Source: Prevotellaceae bacterium UBA2852 (GTDB lineage Bacteria > Bacteroidota > Bacteroidia > Bacteroidales > Bacteroidaceae). Taken from it: a stretch of DNA of 5,886 nucleotides. The notes beneath the pieces were generated by a model. That model saw only the letters and a program-made list of their open reading frames with translations. It was not told where the DNA came from and ran no database searches. Positions 1 to 5,870 of this stretch are shown here, one piece after another. A program made the position numbers and the translations under genes. Positions within the stretch are counted from its first letter, which is position 1. Each line of letters opens with the position of its first letter. The stretch is taken from the NCBI GenBank assembly GCA_002350855.1, contig DEFM01000002.1, positions 195,874 through 201,759 of the forward strand. Direction: 5' to 3'.

Positions 1-425
1 AAATGCAAACATCTGCAAAATCGTTTTTCCAGTTCTTTGCACGTTCACACTTTTTAACGCAGATTTTTGCACATTATTGCAATCGCTGTGAAGCGAGCAA
101 GGAATGAATCTGTTGTGCTCTTTAGTGATGCTTATTGTCATTTCTAATCATTTTTTGTGGTAGGGAATTTATAGAAGGCTTCGTTGTCGAAAAAAAAGGT
201 TTAGTTTGGATTATGGATTTATAATATGGGAATAAACTAAACCAAACGGGAGTGCTATCAAACTGAATAATTGGCTTCTCTTTTCTTTTGATGGCAATTG
301 TATCTCTATTTATGGTTTTATGCACGTTTTTTGTTTTTAAATTCGTGAAAAATATGAATTTGGAGATATATTCTATAAAACAGAGTGATTTTAGACGAAA
401 ACAGTACAAAGCTAATATTTTTTAT
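1..425. other. AT-rich non-coding stretch with no convincing gene
   Basis: No reading frame here shows a recognisable protein. A 34-codon frame on the plus strand (3-107) and a longer minus-strand frame (122-409) are open, but the minus-strand one starts with TTG inside a candidate promoter box and runs straight through a candidate terminator. The visible structure is a cluster of TGCAAA/TTTGCA hexamers at 4-82, an inverted repeat followed by a U-tract for leftward transcription at 190-243, and candidate divergent promoter boxes near 407-433. This may be the decayed flank of a lost toxin-antitoxin locus, because the next element to the right is an antitoxin remnant. Confidence 0.6.
190..243 (-). 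terminator. Candidate intrinsic terminator for leftward transcription
   Basis: GGTTTAGTTT at 198-207 is a perfect 10-base inverted repeat of AAACTAAACC at 234-243, with a 26-base spacer. On the minus strand the second arm is followed at once by eight T's (A190-A197 on the plus strand), the layout of a rho-independent terminator. The stem is AT-rich and the loop is long, so strength is uncertain. No gene ends here on the minus strand, so it would end either a small RNA starting near 400 or transcription from a gene now lost. Confidence 0.5.
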
Positions 426-440
426 TATATTTGCACCAAA
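407..440 (-). promoter_or_regulatory. Possible leftward Bacteroidetes-type promoter
   Basis: Read on the minus strand, 414-407 is TAGCTTTG, a full match to the Bacteroidetes -7 consensus TAnnTTTG. TTTG at 440-437 could serve as the -33 element, but the 22-base spacer is slightly longer than the usual 19-21. If active it would make a transcript of about 200 bases ending at the candidate terminator near 190. Short motifs like this occur by chance in AT-rich DNA, so the call is weak. Confidence 0.3.
426..433 (+). promoter_or_regulatory. Bacteroidetes -7 box upstream of antitoxin remnant and secreted-protein gene
   Basis: TATATTTG fits the Bacteroidetes -7 consensus TAnnTTTG exactly and lies 17 bases before the ATG at 451. 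A start point about 7 bases downstream would leave a leader of roughly 10 bases. No clear TTTG -33 element is visible at the usual distance, though the sequence between is very AT-rich. I see no better promoter between 601 and 623, so this box may also drive the large gene at 624. Confidence 0.5.
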
Positions 441-450
441 ATTACTTAGT

Positions 451-600
451 ATGACATTACAAAAGTGGATTGAAGATAGAGCTATTCATGGTTTTCCTAC
501 GTTTTCTGTTGAGGATGTTAGGGCTGCTGACTTGTGCTCTTCAGAACAGATTCTTCAAAATGAACTTTCCAGACTTAGTTCAAACAGGACTCAAAGATAA
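451..600 (+). pseudogene. Truncated N-terminus of an AbiEi-like antitoxin (type IV TA family)
   Basis: The 49-codon frame begins MTLQKWIEDRAIHGFPTFS and continues with EDVRA and NELSRLSS. This matches my memory of the N-terminal winged-helix region of the AbiEi/DUF6088-type antitoxins common in Bacteroidales, where the pattern is a 'W-I-E...HG..TFS.eeVR' helix followed by an 'N-x-LSRLS' helix and then a 'VY+GFY' strand. Family members are about 200 residues long. This one stops after residue 49, just before the expected strand, and nothing downstream continues the family in any frame. No nucleotidyltransferase toxin (AbiEii) is present. Intact members repress their own operon and neutralise the toxin. 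A 49-residue piece could at most be a DNA-binding fragment or a translated leader. The ATG at 451 is preferred over the non-ATG extension upstream because it sits just after the -7 box and matches the family's usual start. The alternative is an unrelated short peptide. Confidence 0.55.
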
Positions 601-623
601 AATATTTAATTACTAAGAACTAT

Positions 624-3600
624 ATGAAGATGAGAAGACTACTATTTTTAGTAACAACCATGTTCTTGATGGTGCAGGGTGCAAGTGCTTGGAACGGCTC
701 GGGATCATCCGGAGACCCATACCTTATCGCAAGTCCTGCCGACTGGGAAACGTTCGCCACGAGTACTAACGCCTATAGCGAAACGTTTTTCAAGTTGACT
801 GCCGATATCACTGTGACCACGATGAGAACCAAAACATTCTCGGGCACGTTCGACGGAGGCGGAAACACGCTGACCTTCAATTACACCGCGACAGGTGATA
901 ACGCTGCGCCATTTGCATATATCACTGTTGCAACTATCAAGAACCTTAGGGTGGCAGGTACCATAAATACCGGATATAAGTTTGCCGCCGGTATTGTAGC
1001 CATCAGCAACGGAGGTTCTATAGAAAACTGCCAAAGCAGCGTTACCATCGACTCCAGTACAAGTGGAGATGGCACTCACGGCGGATTGGTGGCAGACAGT
1101 TACACAGGTACGCTCGACATCAGCAACTGTCTTTTCGACGGCAAGCTGTTTGGAAAAAATACCACAAGTTGTGGTGGTATTGTGGGTTGGCACAAGCAAG
1201 GTACTCTCAATATTACTAACACTCTCTTTGCTCCGGCGGAAGTTACAGTTCAAGGAGGCGCCATCTTCGCCCGCAATGGTGCAACAAGTCTTACCAACTG
1301 CTATTATATCTCCGACTGGTCTGCTGCTACCGATCAGGGCACCAATGCCAACAGCATGACTGCGGAAGCTTTAGTGGCAGCGCTGAACAACGGCACCAAG
1401 AACTGGTGTATTTATCGTGGCAATGCCATTCCTATTATGGTGAACCTGGTTATCAGCACTAAGGCCCAGTGGGATACGTTTGCCGCAAATGTGGGCAACT
1501 ACGACGGCAAATATGTGCAACTAAGCGCCAATATCGGAACGACTAAAACCCCAGTCACTGCAATGAAAAGTGGTGAATTCAAAGGTGTTTTCGATGGCAA
1601 CGGATATACACTGACTGTCAACCTTACAAATAGCGGAGGAAATGTAGCGCCTTTCTATTATCTCTATGGAGGTACTATCATGAATTTGACAGTGTCAGGA
1701 GGTGTAACCACTGCAGGAAGTTTTAACGCAGGATTGGTAGCAAGAACTCATGGCGGAATAAATTATATTCAAAATTGTATTATTCATACCAATGTTGCAG
1801 TAGGTGACTATGGAGGAGGTGTTGTGGGACATGCCGACAATGCTTCATCTCTTACGATAAGTGATTGTATCTATGACGGAACAATCACACATACAGGTTC
1901 CTATGCTGGTGGATTTATTGGCTGGTACAACAATGACAAAACTTTGGATCTCGTCATGACCAATTGCCTGTTCAAGGGAGACTATACTGGAAATGGCCAG
2001 TTCCATCCGATAGGCGTTAAAAAATTGGACGGAATCTTTAAAAGTATCAACTGTACGAACTGCTACTATACGAAGAATCCCGCTAACATAGCCGACACTA
2101 GAAGAACTTTCACAGACGGCACCAAAGTATGCGAATTGAGCTTGGGTGATAATATCATTGCGACGGGCAGCTCGTGTACTTTCGATGGCAAAACTTACCA
2201 CTTGGGTACTGTTTCGCTGTCCTATACCCCCTCTAAGCCCACGCTTTTTTATATGATAGATGGTAACGAAATTAGTGGAAATAGCTTTACGATCAGTAAA
2301 GATAATCAAGCCTTTGATGCAGGTGCAGTAACCATAACGGCAGGCGACACCTCAATTACCTATCACTATGGGGGAACTAATAACACCATCTTGTATATTG
2401 ACGTAAATAACGGAAATAGTAACATGGTTACCCATCCTTGGACGTCAGAAGCCAACTATTCGTCCATTACGAGCGTCGTCATTGGGAATGGTGTCACGAG
2501 TATTTGCGGCAATGCATTCAAGCAATGCTCGAATCTGACTTCCGCTTCCATCGCCTCTACGGTGACGAGCATTGACAATCAGGCGTTTTCCGAATGTGGA
2601 AAGCTGGAAACGGTGACCTTTACTGATGCAGACAATAGTCATCTGACAATCATCCGACCCAACGCCTTTGCCAATTGCGTGAAGCTCTCTTCCATCACAA
2701 TTCCCGAAGGCGTGGGGGAAATCGGTGATTTTGCGTTTGTTTGCTGCTCCGCTTTGGTTTCCGCCACTCTTCCCAGCACGTTGTTAACAATGGGCCTTCA
2801 TGTGTTCCGCGACTGTACCAGTCTGGCTTCTGTCTTTTGTTTAGCATCGACTCCTCCAACAGGAGGGTCAAACATGTTCAACAATAATGCCTCCGGTCGC
2901 AAAATCTACGTCCCTGCCGGAAGTGTTAGTAACTATAAGAGTGCAGCTTACTGGAGCGATTATGCCAATGATATTATAGGCATTCAGTCTCTTACACTCA
3001 ATGAAAGCACGAGCAACTCGACTGCAATCCAAAACGCCAACGGCCAAATGAGCGAAGTTACACTGAGCGGCCGCACCCTCTACAAGGACGGTAAGTGGAA
3101 CACGCTGTGCCTGCCCTTTAACTTCTCGGCGGAGCAGATAGCAGCGCACGCGGACTTCGCAGGAGCAAAGCTGATGGAGCTGAATACAGACGGCACGAAC
3201 GGCTTCGACGCGACGGACGGAACGCTCTACCTGGCATTCAAGGAGGCCACGGCCATCAATGCCGGAGTGCCCTATCTGGTGAAATGGGACGCTGCTGGAG
3301 CCGACTTCACCTCGCCCGTGTTCTTCAGCGTGACGATCAATGCTACGGCTACAACCACGGTGAGCAACGCAGACACGGGGCTGGCGGAAGTACAGATGGT
3401 AGGCTGCTACTCGCCCGTATCGGTGGATGCCAACGACAAGAGCATCCTGTTCCTGGGCGACAACAATACGCTCTACTACTCGACCGAGAATCGCAACATC
3501 CGCTCGTGCCGCGCCTACTTCTCGGTACCGTACCTCAAACAGAATCCCGGCGCCAAGACCCGCGCCTTTGTATTGAACTTTGACGATGAAGAGGCGACAG

Positions 3601-3737
3601 GCATTCTGGAAATCTCTGCAGATTCAAAAGAAAAGAAGGATGATGCATGGTATTCACTTGCCGGTGTGCGTCTGAGCGGAAAGCCTACACAGCGCGGAAT
3701 GTATATCAATAACGGAAATAAGGTCGTAATTCAGTGA
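624..3737 (+). CDS. Secreted GLUG-repeat and BspA-like leucine-rich repeat protein
   Basis: This 1037-residue protein is probably exported and surface-attached or released. Residues 1-22 form a signal peptide (basic MKMRR, hydrophobic core, cleavage after ASA). Residues 33-230 and 275-482 are two related beta-rich units that share a D/QW(D/E)TFA start, a G.FDG.G.TLT turn, a later NL.V.G strand and repeated 'GG.VG...L.I.NC' ladders as in GLUG repeats. Residues about 615-752 are LRR_5/BspA-like repeats (for example FKQCSNLTSASI and FANCVKLSSITIPEGV), closed by the usual KIYVPAGSVSNYK cap. Residues about 812-990 form a separate module (GRTLYKDGKWNTLCLPFNF, later GVPYLVKW) found on many Prevotella secreted proteins. 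The last 30 residues (WYSLAGVRLSGKPTQRGMYI then KVVIQ) resemble a type IX secretion-like tail. BspA relatives act in adhesion and binding to host matrix; the ligand here is unknown. The start at 624 gives a good signal peptide, and ATG 630 is equally possible. No strong promoter lies directly upstream. A small ORF follows six bases after the stop. Confidence 0.9.
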   Translation: MKMRRLLFLVTTMFLMVQGASAWNGSGSSGDPYLIASPADWETFATSTNAYSETFFKLTADITVTTMRTKTFSGTFDGGGNTLTFNYTATGDNAAPFAYITVATIKNLRVAGTINTGYKFAAGIVAISNGGSIENCQSSVTIDSSTSGDGTHGGLVADSYTGTLDISNCLFDGKLFGKNTTSCGGIVGWHKQGTLNITNTLFAPAEVTVQGGAIFARNGATSLTNCYYISDWSAATDQGTNANSMTAEALVAALNNGTKNWCIYRGNAIPIMVNLVISTKAQWDTFAANVGNYDGKYVQLSANIGTTKTPVTAMKSGEFKGVFDGNGYTLTVNLTNSGGNVAPFYYLYGGTIMNLTVSGGVTTAGSFNAGLVARTHGGINYIQNCIIHTNVAVGDYGGGVVGHADNASSLTISDCIYDGTITHTGSYAGGFIGWYNNDKTLDLVMTNCLFKGDYTGNGQFHPIGVKKLDGIFKSINCTNCYYTKNPANIADTRRTFTDGTKVCELSLGDNIIATGSSCTFDGKTYHLGTVSLSYTPSKPTLFYMIDGNEISGNSFTISKDNQAFDAGAVTITAGDTSITYHYGGTNNTILYIDVNNGNSNMVTHPWTSEANYSSITSVVIGNGVTSICGNAFKQCSNLTSASIASTVTSIDNQAFSECGKLETVTFTDADNSHLTIIRPNAFANCVKLSSITIPEGVGEIGDFAFVCCSALVSATLPSTLLTMGLHVFRDCTSLASVFCLASTPPTGGSNMFNNNASGRKIYVPAGSVSNYKSAAYWSDYANDIIGIQSLTLNESTSNSTAIQNANGQMSEVTLSGRTLYKDGKWNTLCLPFNFSAEQIAAHADFAGAKLMELNTDGTNGFDATDGTLYLAFKEATAINAGVPYLVKWDAAGADFTSPVFFSVTINATATTTVSNADTGLAEVQMVGCYSPVSVDANDKSILFLGDNNTLYYSTENRNIRSCRAYFSVPYLKQNPGAKTRAFVLNFDDEEATGILEISADSKEKKDDAWYSLAGVRLSGKPTQRGMYINNGNKVVIQ
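720..2069 (+). repeat. Tandem pair of divergent GLUG-type units within the secreted protein
   Basis: Unit 1 (720-1313, residues 33-230) and unit 2 (1446-2069, residues 275-482) share the same order of landmarks. These are ADWETFA / AQWDTFA, then FSGTFDGGGNTLT / FKGVFDGNGYTLT, then NAAPFAYI..ATIKNLRVAG / NVAPFYYLYGGTIMNLTVSG. After these come a GG-IxNC pair, an LxISxCxxDG pair and a TNxLF pair, ending in NCYY. Each unit therefore looks like one beta-helical domain. The copies are clearly homologous at protein level but have diverged, so the duplication is old. The Cys residue after Asn or Asp recurs at 136, 169, 226, 385, 415, 448 and 480, as in a stacked beta-helix rung. Confidence 0.8.
2466..2879 (+). 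repeat. BspA-like (LRR_5) leucine-rich repeat block
   Basis: Residues 615-752 contain about five repeats of roughly 23 residues with the pattern 'I...aF..C..L..v.lp..v..I'. The aF/C/L positions are AFKQCSNL, AFSECGKL, AFANCVKL, AFVCCSAL and VFRDCTSL. The third repeat is lengthened by an insertion (TDADNSHLT). The block ends with the TPPTGG and KIYVPAGSV signature that normally closes such arrays in Bacteroidales surface proteins. It is short next to large BspA proteins, which may carry dozens of repeats. Confidence 0.85.
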
Positions 3738-3757
3738 AAGATATGAAAAAGAATTAA

Positions 3758-3910
3758 ATGAAGCCCGTCACGTGCGTGGTAGAACTACAGCATAAGACAC
3801 AACTGCTGCAAGCCAGCCAGACAAACAGAGTCCAGACCAGTGGCCTCGACAGCGGCGACGAGCTTGAGGTTAGCCAAGAGGGCGGCGCCAGCAACATTTG
3901 GGACAGGTAA
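3758..3910 (+). CDS. Small Bacteroidales protein of the VVEL/LLxxS type (50 residues)
   Basis: The frame begins MKPVTCVVELQHKTQLLQAS and ends EGGASNIWDR, 50 residues in all. From memory, Prevotella and Bacteroides genomes hold many small proteins of unknown function with this plan: a start like 'MKK.Y.KP...VVEL', a short helix ending LLAGS or LLQAS, a variable polar and acidic middle, and an end like NIWD or NVWDDEW. They often sit next to genes for secreted proteins. No signal peptide, membrane segment or catalytic motif is visible. The stop of the large secreted-protein gene lies 20 bases upstream, so the two are probably co-transcribed. The codon just before the chosen ATG is a TAA that ends a four-codon frame (MKKN) in the same phase, so the natural start may have been lost. 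Function is unknown. I am fairly sure the reading frame is, or recently was, a real gene, and less sure it is still translated. Confidence 0.6.
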   Translation: MKPVTCVVELQHKTQLLQASQTNRVQTSGLDSGDELEVSQEGGASNIWDR

Positions 3911-4102
3911 ATAGTGAAATATGAACGGAAGTTTGTAAACATTAGTGCCTTCCGCCGGGCAGCGCTGCTGAGCGTAAGCAGGAGAGACACTGCACGTTCA
4001 GTGGCGCTATTGCGCGGCCGCAAGGATGCTTTACTTTTCCACGCACCAACGGCAATCCACGTAATATCGGCGTTCTACGGCTTTAATCGGTACAAAGCTA
4101 AT

Positions 4103-4122
4103 TTTCGAAAGTCTTTTCGAAA
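4103..4122. repeat. Inverted repeat TTTCGAAA-GTCT-TTTCGAAA
   Basis: Two copies of the palindrome TTTCGAAA are separated by GTCT, which gives a perfect 8-base stem with a 4-base loop. Seen another way, TTTTCGAAAG is directly repeated at 4102-4111 and 4114-4123. No U-tract follows on either strand, so it is a weak terminator candidate. A binding site for a dimeric protein is equally possible. Confidence 0.6.
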
Positions 4123-4129
4123 GTAAGTG

Positions 4130-4159
4130 AAAGTGCAAATACTTGAAAATAAGCACTTT
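4130..4159. repeat. Inverted repeat AAAGTGC / GCACTTT
   Basis: AAAGTGC at 4130-4136 and GCACTTT at 4153-4159 are perfect inverted copies with a 16-base spacer. It begins only eight bases after the TTTCGAAA hairpin. Neither strand carries a long T-run directly after it. Role unknown. Confidence 0.45.
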
Positions 4160-4284
4160 GACGATTCAACTTGTACCGCGCCTTTTTGCTCGACTTGAGA
4201 AATGCTCGCTAGAATGTATTATCCCACTGGATATCAACGAGTTTCTCTTTGTTCGCTACATATTTCAATTCTGCCGCAAAGTAA

Positions 4285-4306
4285 CACGTTTTTCACGAAA
4301 AACGTG
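4285..4306 (-). terminator. Hairpin after hipA, probable operon terminator
   Basis: CACGTTTTT (4285-4293) and AAAAACGTG (4298-4306) form a perfect 9-base stem around the loop CACG. It begins 17 bases beyond the hipA stop in the direction of hipA transcription, the expected place for the operon's terminator. Only TT follows the stem on the minus strand, so it is not a textbook U-tract terminator. On the plus strand a T6 run lies some 10 bases after the stem, so it may act in both directions. Confidence 0.45.
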
Positions 4307-4323
4307 CAGAATGTGCTACTTTT

Positions 4324-5574
4324 TTATAGTTCATCCCAACGAAAGGAATATGATTCTAATAGTTTGAGGGGTATTTGTATTTCTGTAGCGGTTTTGCGCC
4401 AGTCTTTGATGGCTGAGCGAACCTCTTCTATAATCTCAGATGCTTCTTGGCGTTCAAGCATGTAGCTCTCGCTTGCAGAGAGTAAGGCGTTGATGTCCGA
4501 CTCTTCTGTGTATGAGTCTATAAGCAAGCATTGATGCGACTTGGCTCCTGGGTTGATATCGTATGCAGGAGAAAGTGTCCAGCCTTTTGGGGTAAGCAGG
4601 AAACCGTGATTGCGGAAGTGGTCGTCGGTGTTGCCAAACATGATGTTAAATGCCACTCGGCGATAGAGTTCACGGAGATTCTGACGCACATCGGTACACC
4701 CACGAAGGATGAAATCAACGATATCAAGATAGCCGTTACCTGTGCTGCTTCCTGCTCCATCGTCAAATCCAAGCAACGACATAGCAGAAGCAAAATGAAT
4801 GCGACGTCCTTCTGCTGTTCTATCGAAGCGTTCAGAAAGAAGAAGGTCACGGTCTTTTGAAATCTTGATGGTACGCGTCTTTGCCACGTTGATGCCAGCC
4901 TTGGACGCAAGTTGATGCGAGAAGTGCTCAATAAGTTCTGTATTCTCCAAGTCCTTTTTTGATGGGAACTTTGCCACGTACAGTTTACCGTCTGTATCAA
5001 CCACGTTGGCCTTAGGACGAGCACCGCCAAGCGAGGTTCCTGGGTCAATCAGCTGGTCGAGCCAGCGTTGCTCTGGCAATTCATTGCGTTCCTCTGCCAA
5101 CTCAATCTCATGGCACGCATCATACAAGGCGCGAAGACTCTCAATAGGAGGAACAAGGTATTTTGCACTCGCGTTTATATAGTTATCGCCATCTTCCTCT
5201 TTGTAACGTATGCCACCCATGCGCGTAAAGTCTTCAATCCCTATGAGGTAGTCGTAATTAGTGAGCATACGTTTCGGCCTGCCTTCCTGTTGAGCAGTCA
5301 GTCGTTCTCTGCGGTCAAGTAATAAACGTCCCCAGCGATCGGGAAAGGAATCCTTGACGAAGCCGAATACATTATCATCTCCACGAGGATGTTGCAACGA
5401 AGGGACATTCATCAGGTCACCACTCAGCAGAATGCCGCCATGCTGTTTCAGCCACTGGCGCGAATACTCAAAGACAAAATGGTCCTTGCCGCGAACGTGT
5501 TCGTAGCCTAATATTCCAATCTCTTCGGGAGAGGTTAGGAAATCAAAATCTGCGTAAACTGTAATCCTTTTCAT
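4324..5574 (-). CDS. hipA: HipA-type serine/threonine kinase toxin
   Basis: HipA toxins are cytoplasmic kinases. The E. coli enzyme phosphorylates glutamyl-tRNA synthetase, which halts translation and favours persistence; the target of this one is unknown. The 416-residue length fits the full-length family. The N-terminal domain shows FGFVKDSFPDRWGR (70-83). GTSLGGARPKA (179-189) is the glycine-rich loop, with Ser181 placed like the autophosphorylated Ser150 of E. coli HipA. Lys202 in YVAKF is the ATP-binding lysine, and SERFDR (247-252) matches the family 'ER.DR' motif. NTDDHFRNHG (315-324) is the catalytic loop, with Asp317 as likely catalytic residue and Asn322 as metal ligand. LSPAYDINP (334-342) carries the metal-binding Asp339. 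All key residues are present, so the kinase should be active. Its ATG overlaps the hipB stop as ATGA, so translation is probably coupled. This is a one-piece HipA, not the split HipS/HipT form. Confidence 0.93.
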   Translation of the reverse strand: MKRITVYADFDFLTSPEEIGILGYEHVRGKDHFVFEYSRQWLKQHGGILLSGDLMNVPSLQHPRGDDNVFGFVKDSFPDRWGRLLLDRRERLTAQQEGRPKRMLTNYDYLIGIEDFTRMGGIRYKEEDGDNYINASAKYLVPPIESLRALYDACHEIELAEERNELPEQRWLDQLIDPGTSLGGARPKANVVDTDGKLYVAKFPSKKDLENTELIEHFSHQLASKAGINVAKTRTIKISKDRDLLLSERFDRTAEGRRIHFASAMSLLGFDDGAGSSTGNGYLDIVDFILRGCTDVRQNLRELYRRVAFNIMFGNTDDHFRNHGFLLTPKGWTLSPAYDINPGAKSHQCLLIDSYTEESDINALLSASESYMLERQEASEIIEEVRSAIKDWRKTATEIQIPLKLLESYSFRWDEL

Positions 5575-5870
5575 TTTCTCAGTAATTCTGCATCCTGAAG
5601 TTGTCTGCCAAGAGCGTCGTCGGCAGCCAACAGAGTGATATCCTTTTCCAAATTAAGTGCAAAGAGTACACGCGCATAGATACCCATGGAAACCGTCGGG
5701 TCGCCATGTTCCACCTTTGAGACAGTCAGACGTGTCACCGTCGCCCTGTCTGCAATGTCCTGCATAGATAGATGCCTGCGCTTGCGGGCCAACATAATTT
5801 GCTCGCCCATAATCTTCAGGTTCTGGCTCAATGCCCTTGGCATCGTTTTACCAAATGTATTCTTTCCCAT
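5571..5870 (-). CDS. hipB: HipB-type antitoxin, XRE-family helix-turn-helix repressor
   Basis: This 99-residue protein carries an XRE/Cro-type helix-turn-helix at about residues 16-75: a first helix with IMLARKRR, a second helix MQDIADRA (36-43), and a recognition helix TRLTVSKVEHG (46-56) followed by DPTVSM. HipB proteins bind operator DNA as dimers, repress the operon and hold HipA inactive in a complex. The gene comes first in the operon and ends in a 4-base ATGA overlap with hipA, the classic hipBA order. The ATG at 5870 gives a 15-residue lead before the domain; a second ATG at codon 10 (5843) is also possible. Only 16 bases of upstream sequence are in the window, so the promoter and operators cannot be seen. 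No clear ribosome-binding purine run is visible, as is usual in Bacteroidetes. Confidence 0.9.
   Translation of the reverse strand: MGKNTFGKTMPRALSQNLKIMGEQIMLARKRRHLSMQDIADRATVTRLTVSKVEHGDPTVSMGIYARVLFALNLEKDITLLAADDALGRQLQDAELLRK

Larger units (their letters stand above)
3911..4323. other. Intergenic region between convergent genes, rich in inverted repeats
   Basis: I see no defensible gene here. A 71-codon plus-strand frame at 3914-4126 starts with GTG, is rich in Arg and Ala, and lies in the same phase as the small ORF just behind that ORF's stop codon; it resembles no family I know. The left part (to about 4080) is GC-rich like the 3' end of the secreted-protein gene, and the right part is AT-rich. 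It holds short dyads (CACTG/CAGTG at about 3989-4004 and two NotI-like GCGGCCGC-containing stretches nearby counting the one in the gene) and the three stronger inverted repeats listed separately. The terminators for the two converging transcripts should lie here. Confidence 0.55.

Noticed and set aside
3..107. 34-codon plus-strand frame beginning MQTSAKSFFQFF
   Set aside because: Short, at the window edge, no promoter or family resemblance; likely a chance frame in AT-rich DNA.
122..409. 95-codon minus-strand reading frame
   Set aside because: It starts with TTG inside a candidate -7 box, crosses the U8 terminator, has a low-complexity AT-driven composition and matches no family I know.
560..616. 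19-codon plus-strand frame (MNFPDLVQTGLKDKIFNY) overlapping the antitoxin remnant, as a possible leader peptide
   Set aside because: Looks protein-like but is too short to judge, and the overlapping frame already matches a known family; kept only as a note.
705..1253. 182-codon minus-strand frame antisense to GLUG unit 1
   Set aside because: A mirror of GC-rich repeat coding sequence on the plus strand; no signal, motif or start context supports it.
3754..4023. 89-codon minus-strand frame over the small ORF
   Set aside because: Starts with TTG, is antisense to the better supported small ORF, and its Ser/Leu/Cys-rich product is typical of a shadow frame.
3914..4126. 71-codon plus-strand frame starting with GTG directly behind the small ORF
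   Set aside because: It is the same phase continuing past the TAA, rich in Arg/Ala from GC-rich untranslated DNA, and ends in the TTTCGAAA hairpin; no recognisable protein.
4143..4465. Two overlapping plus-strand frames (4143-4367 and 4202-4465) running into the hipA 3' end
   Set aside because: They overlap the hipA terminator and coding region on the opposite strand and show no family features.
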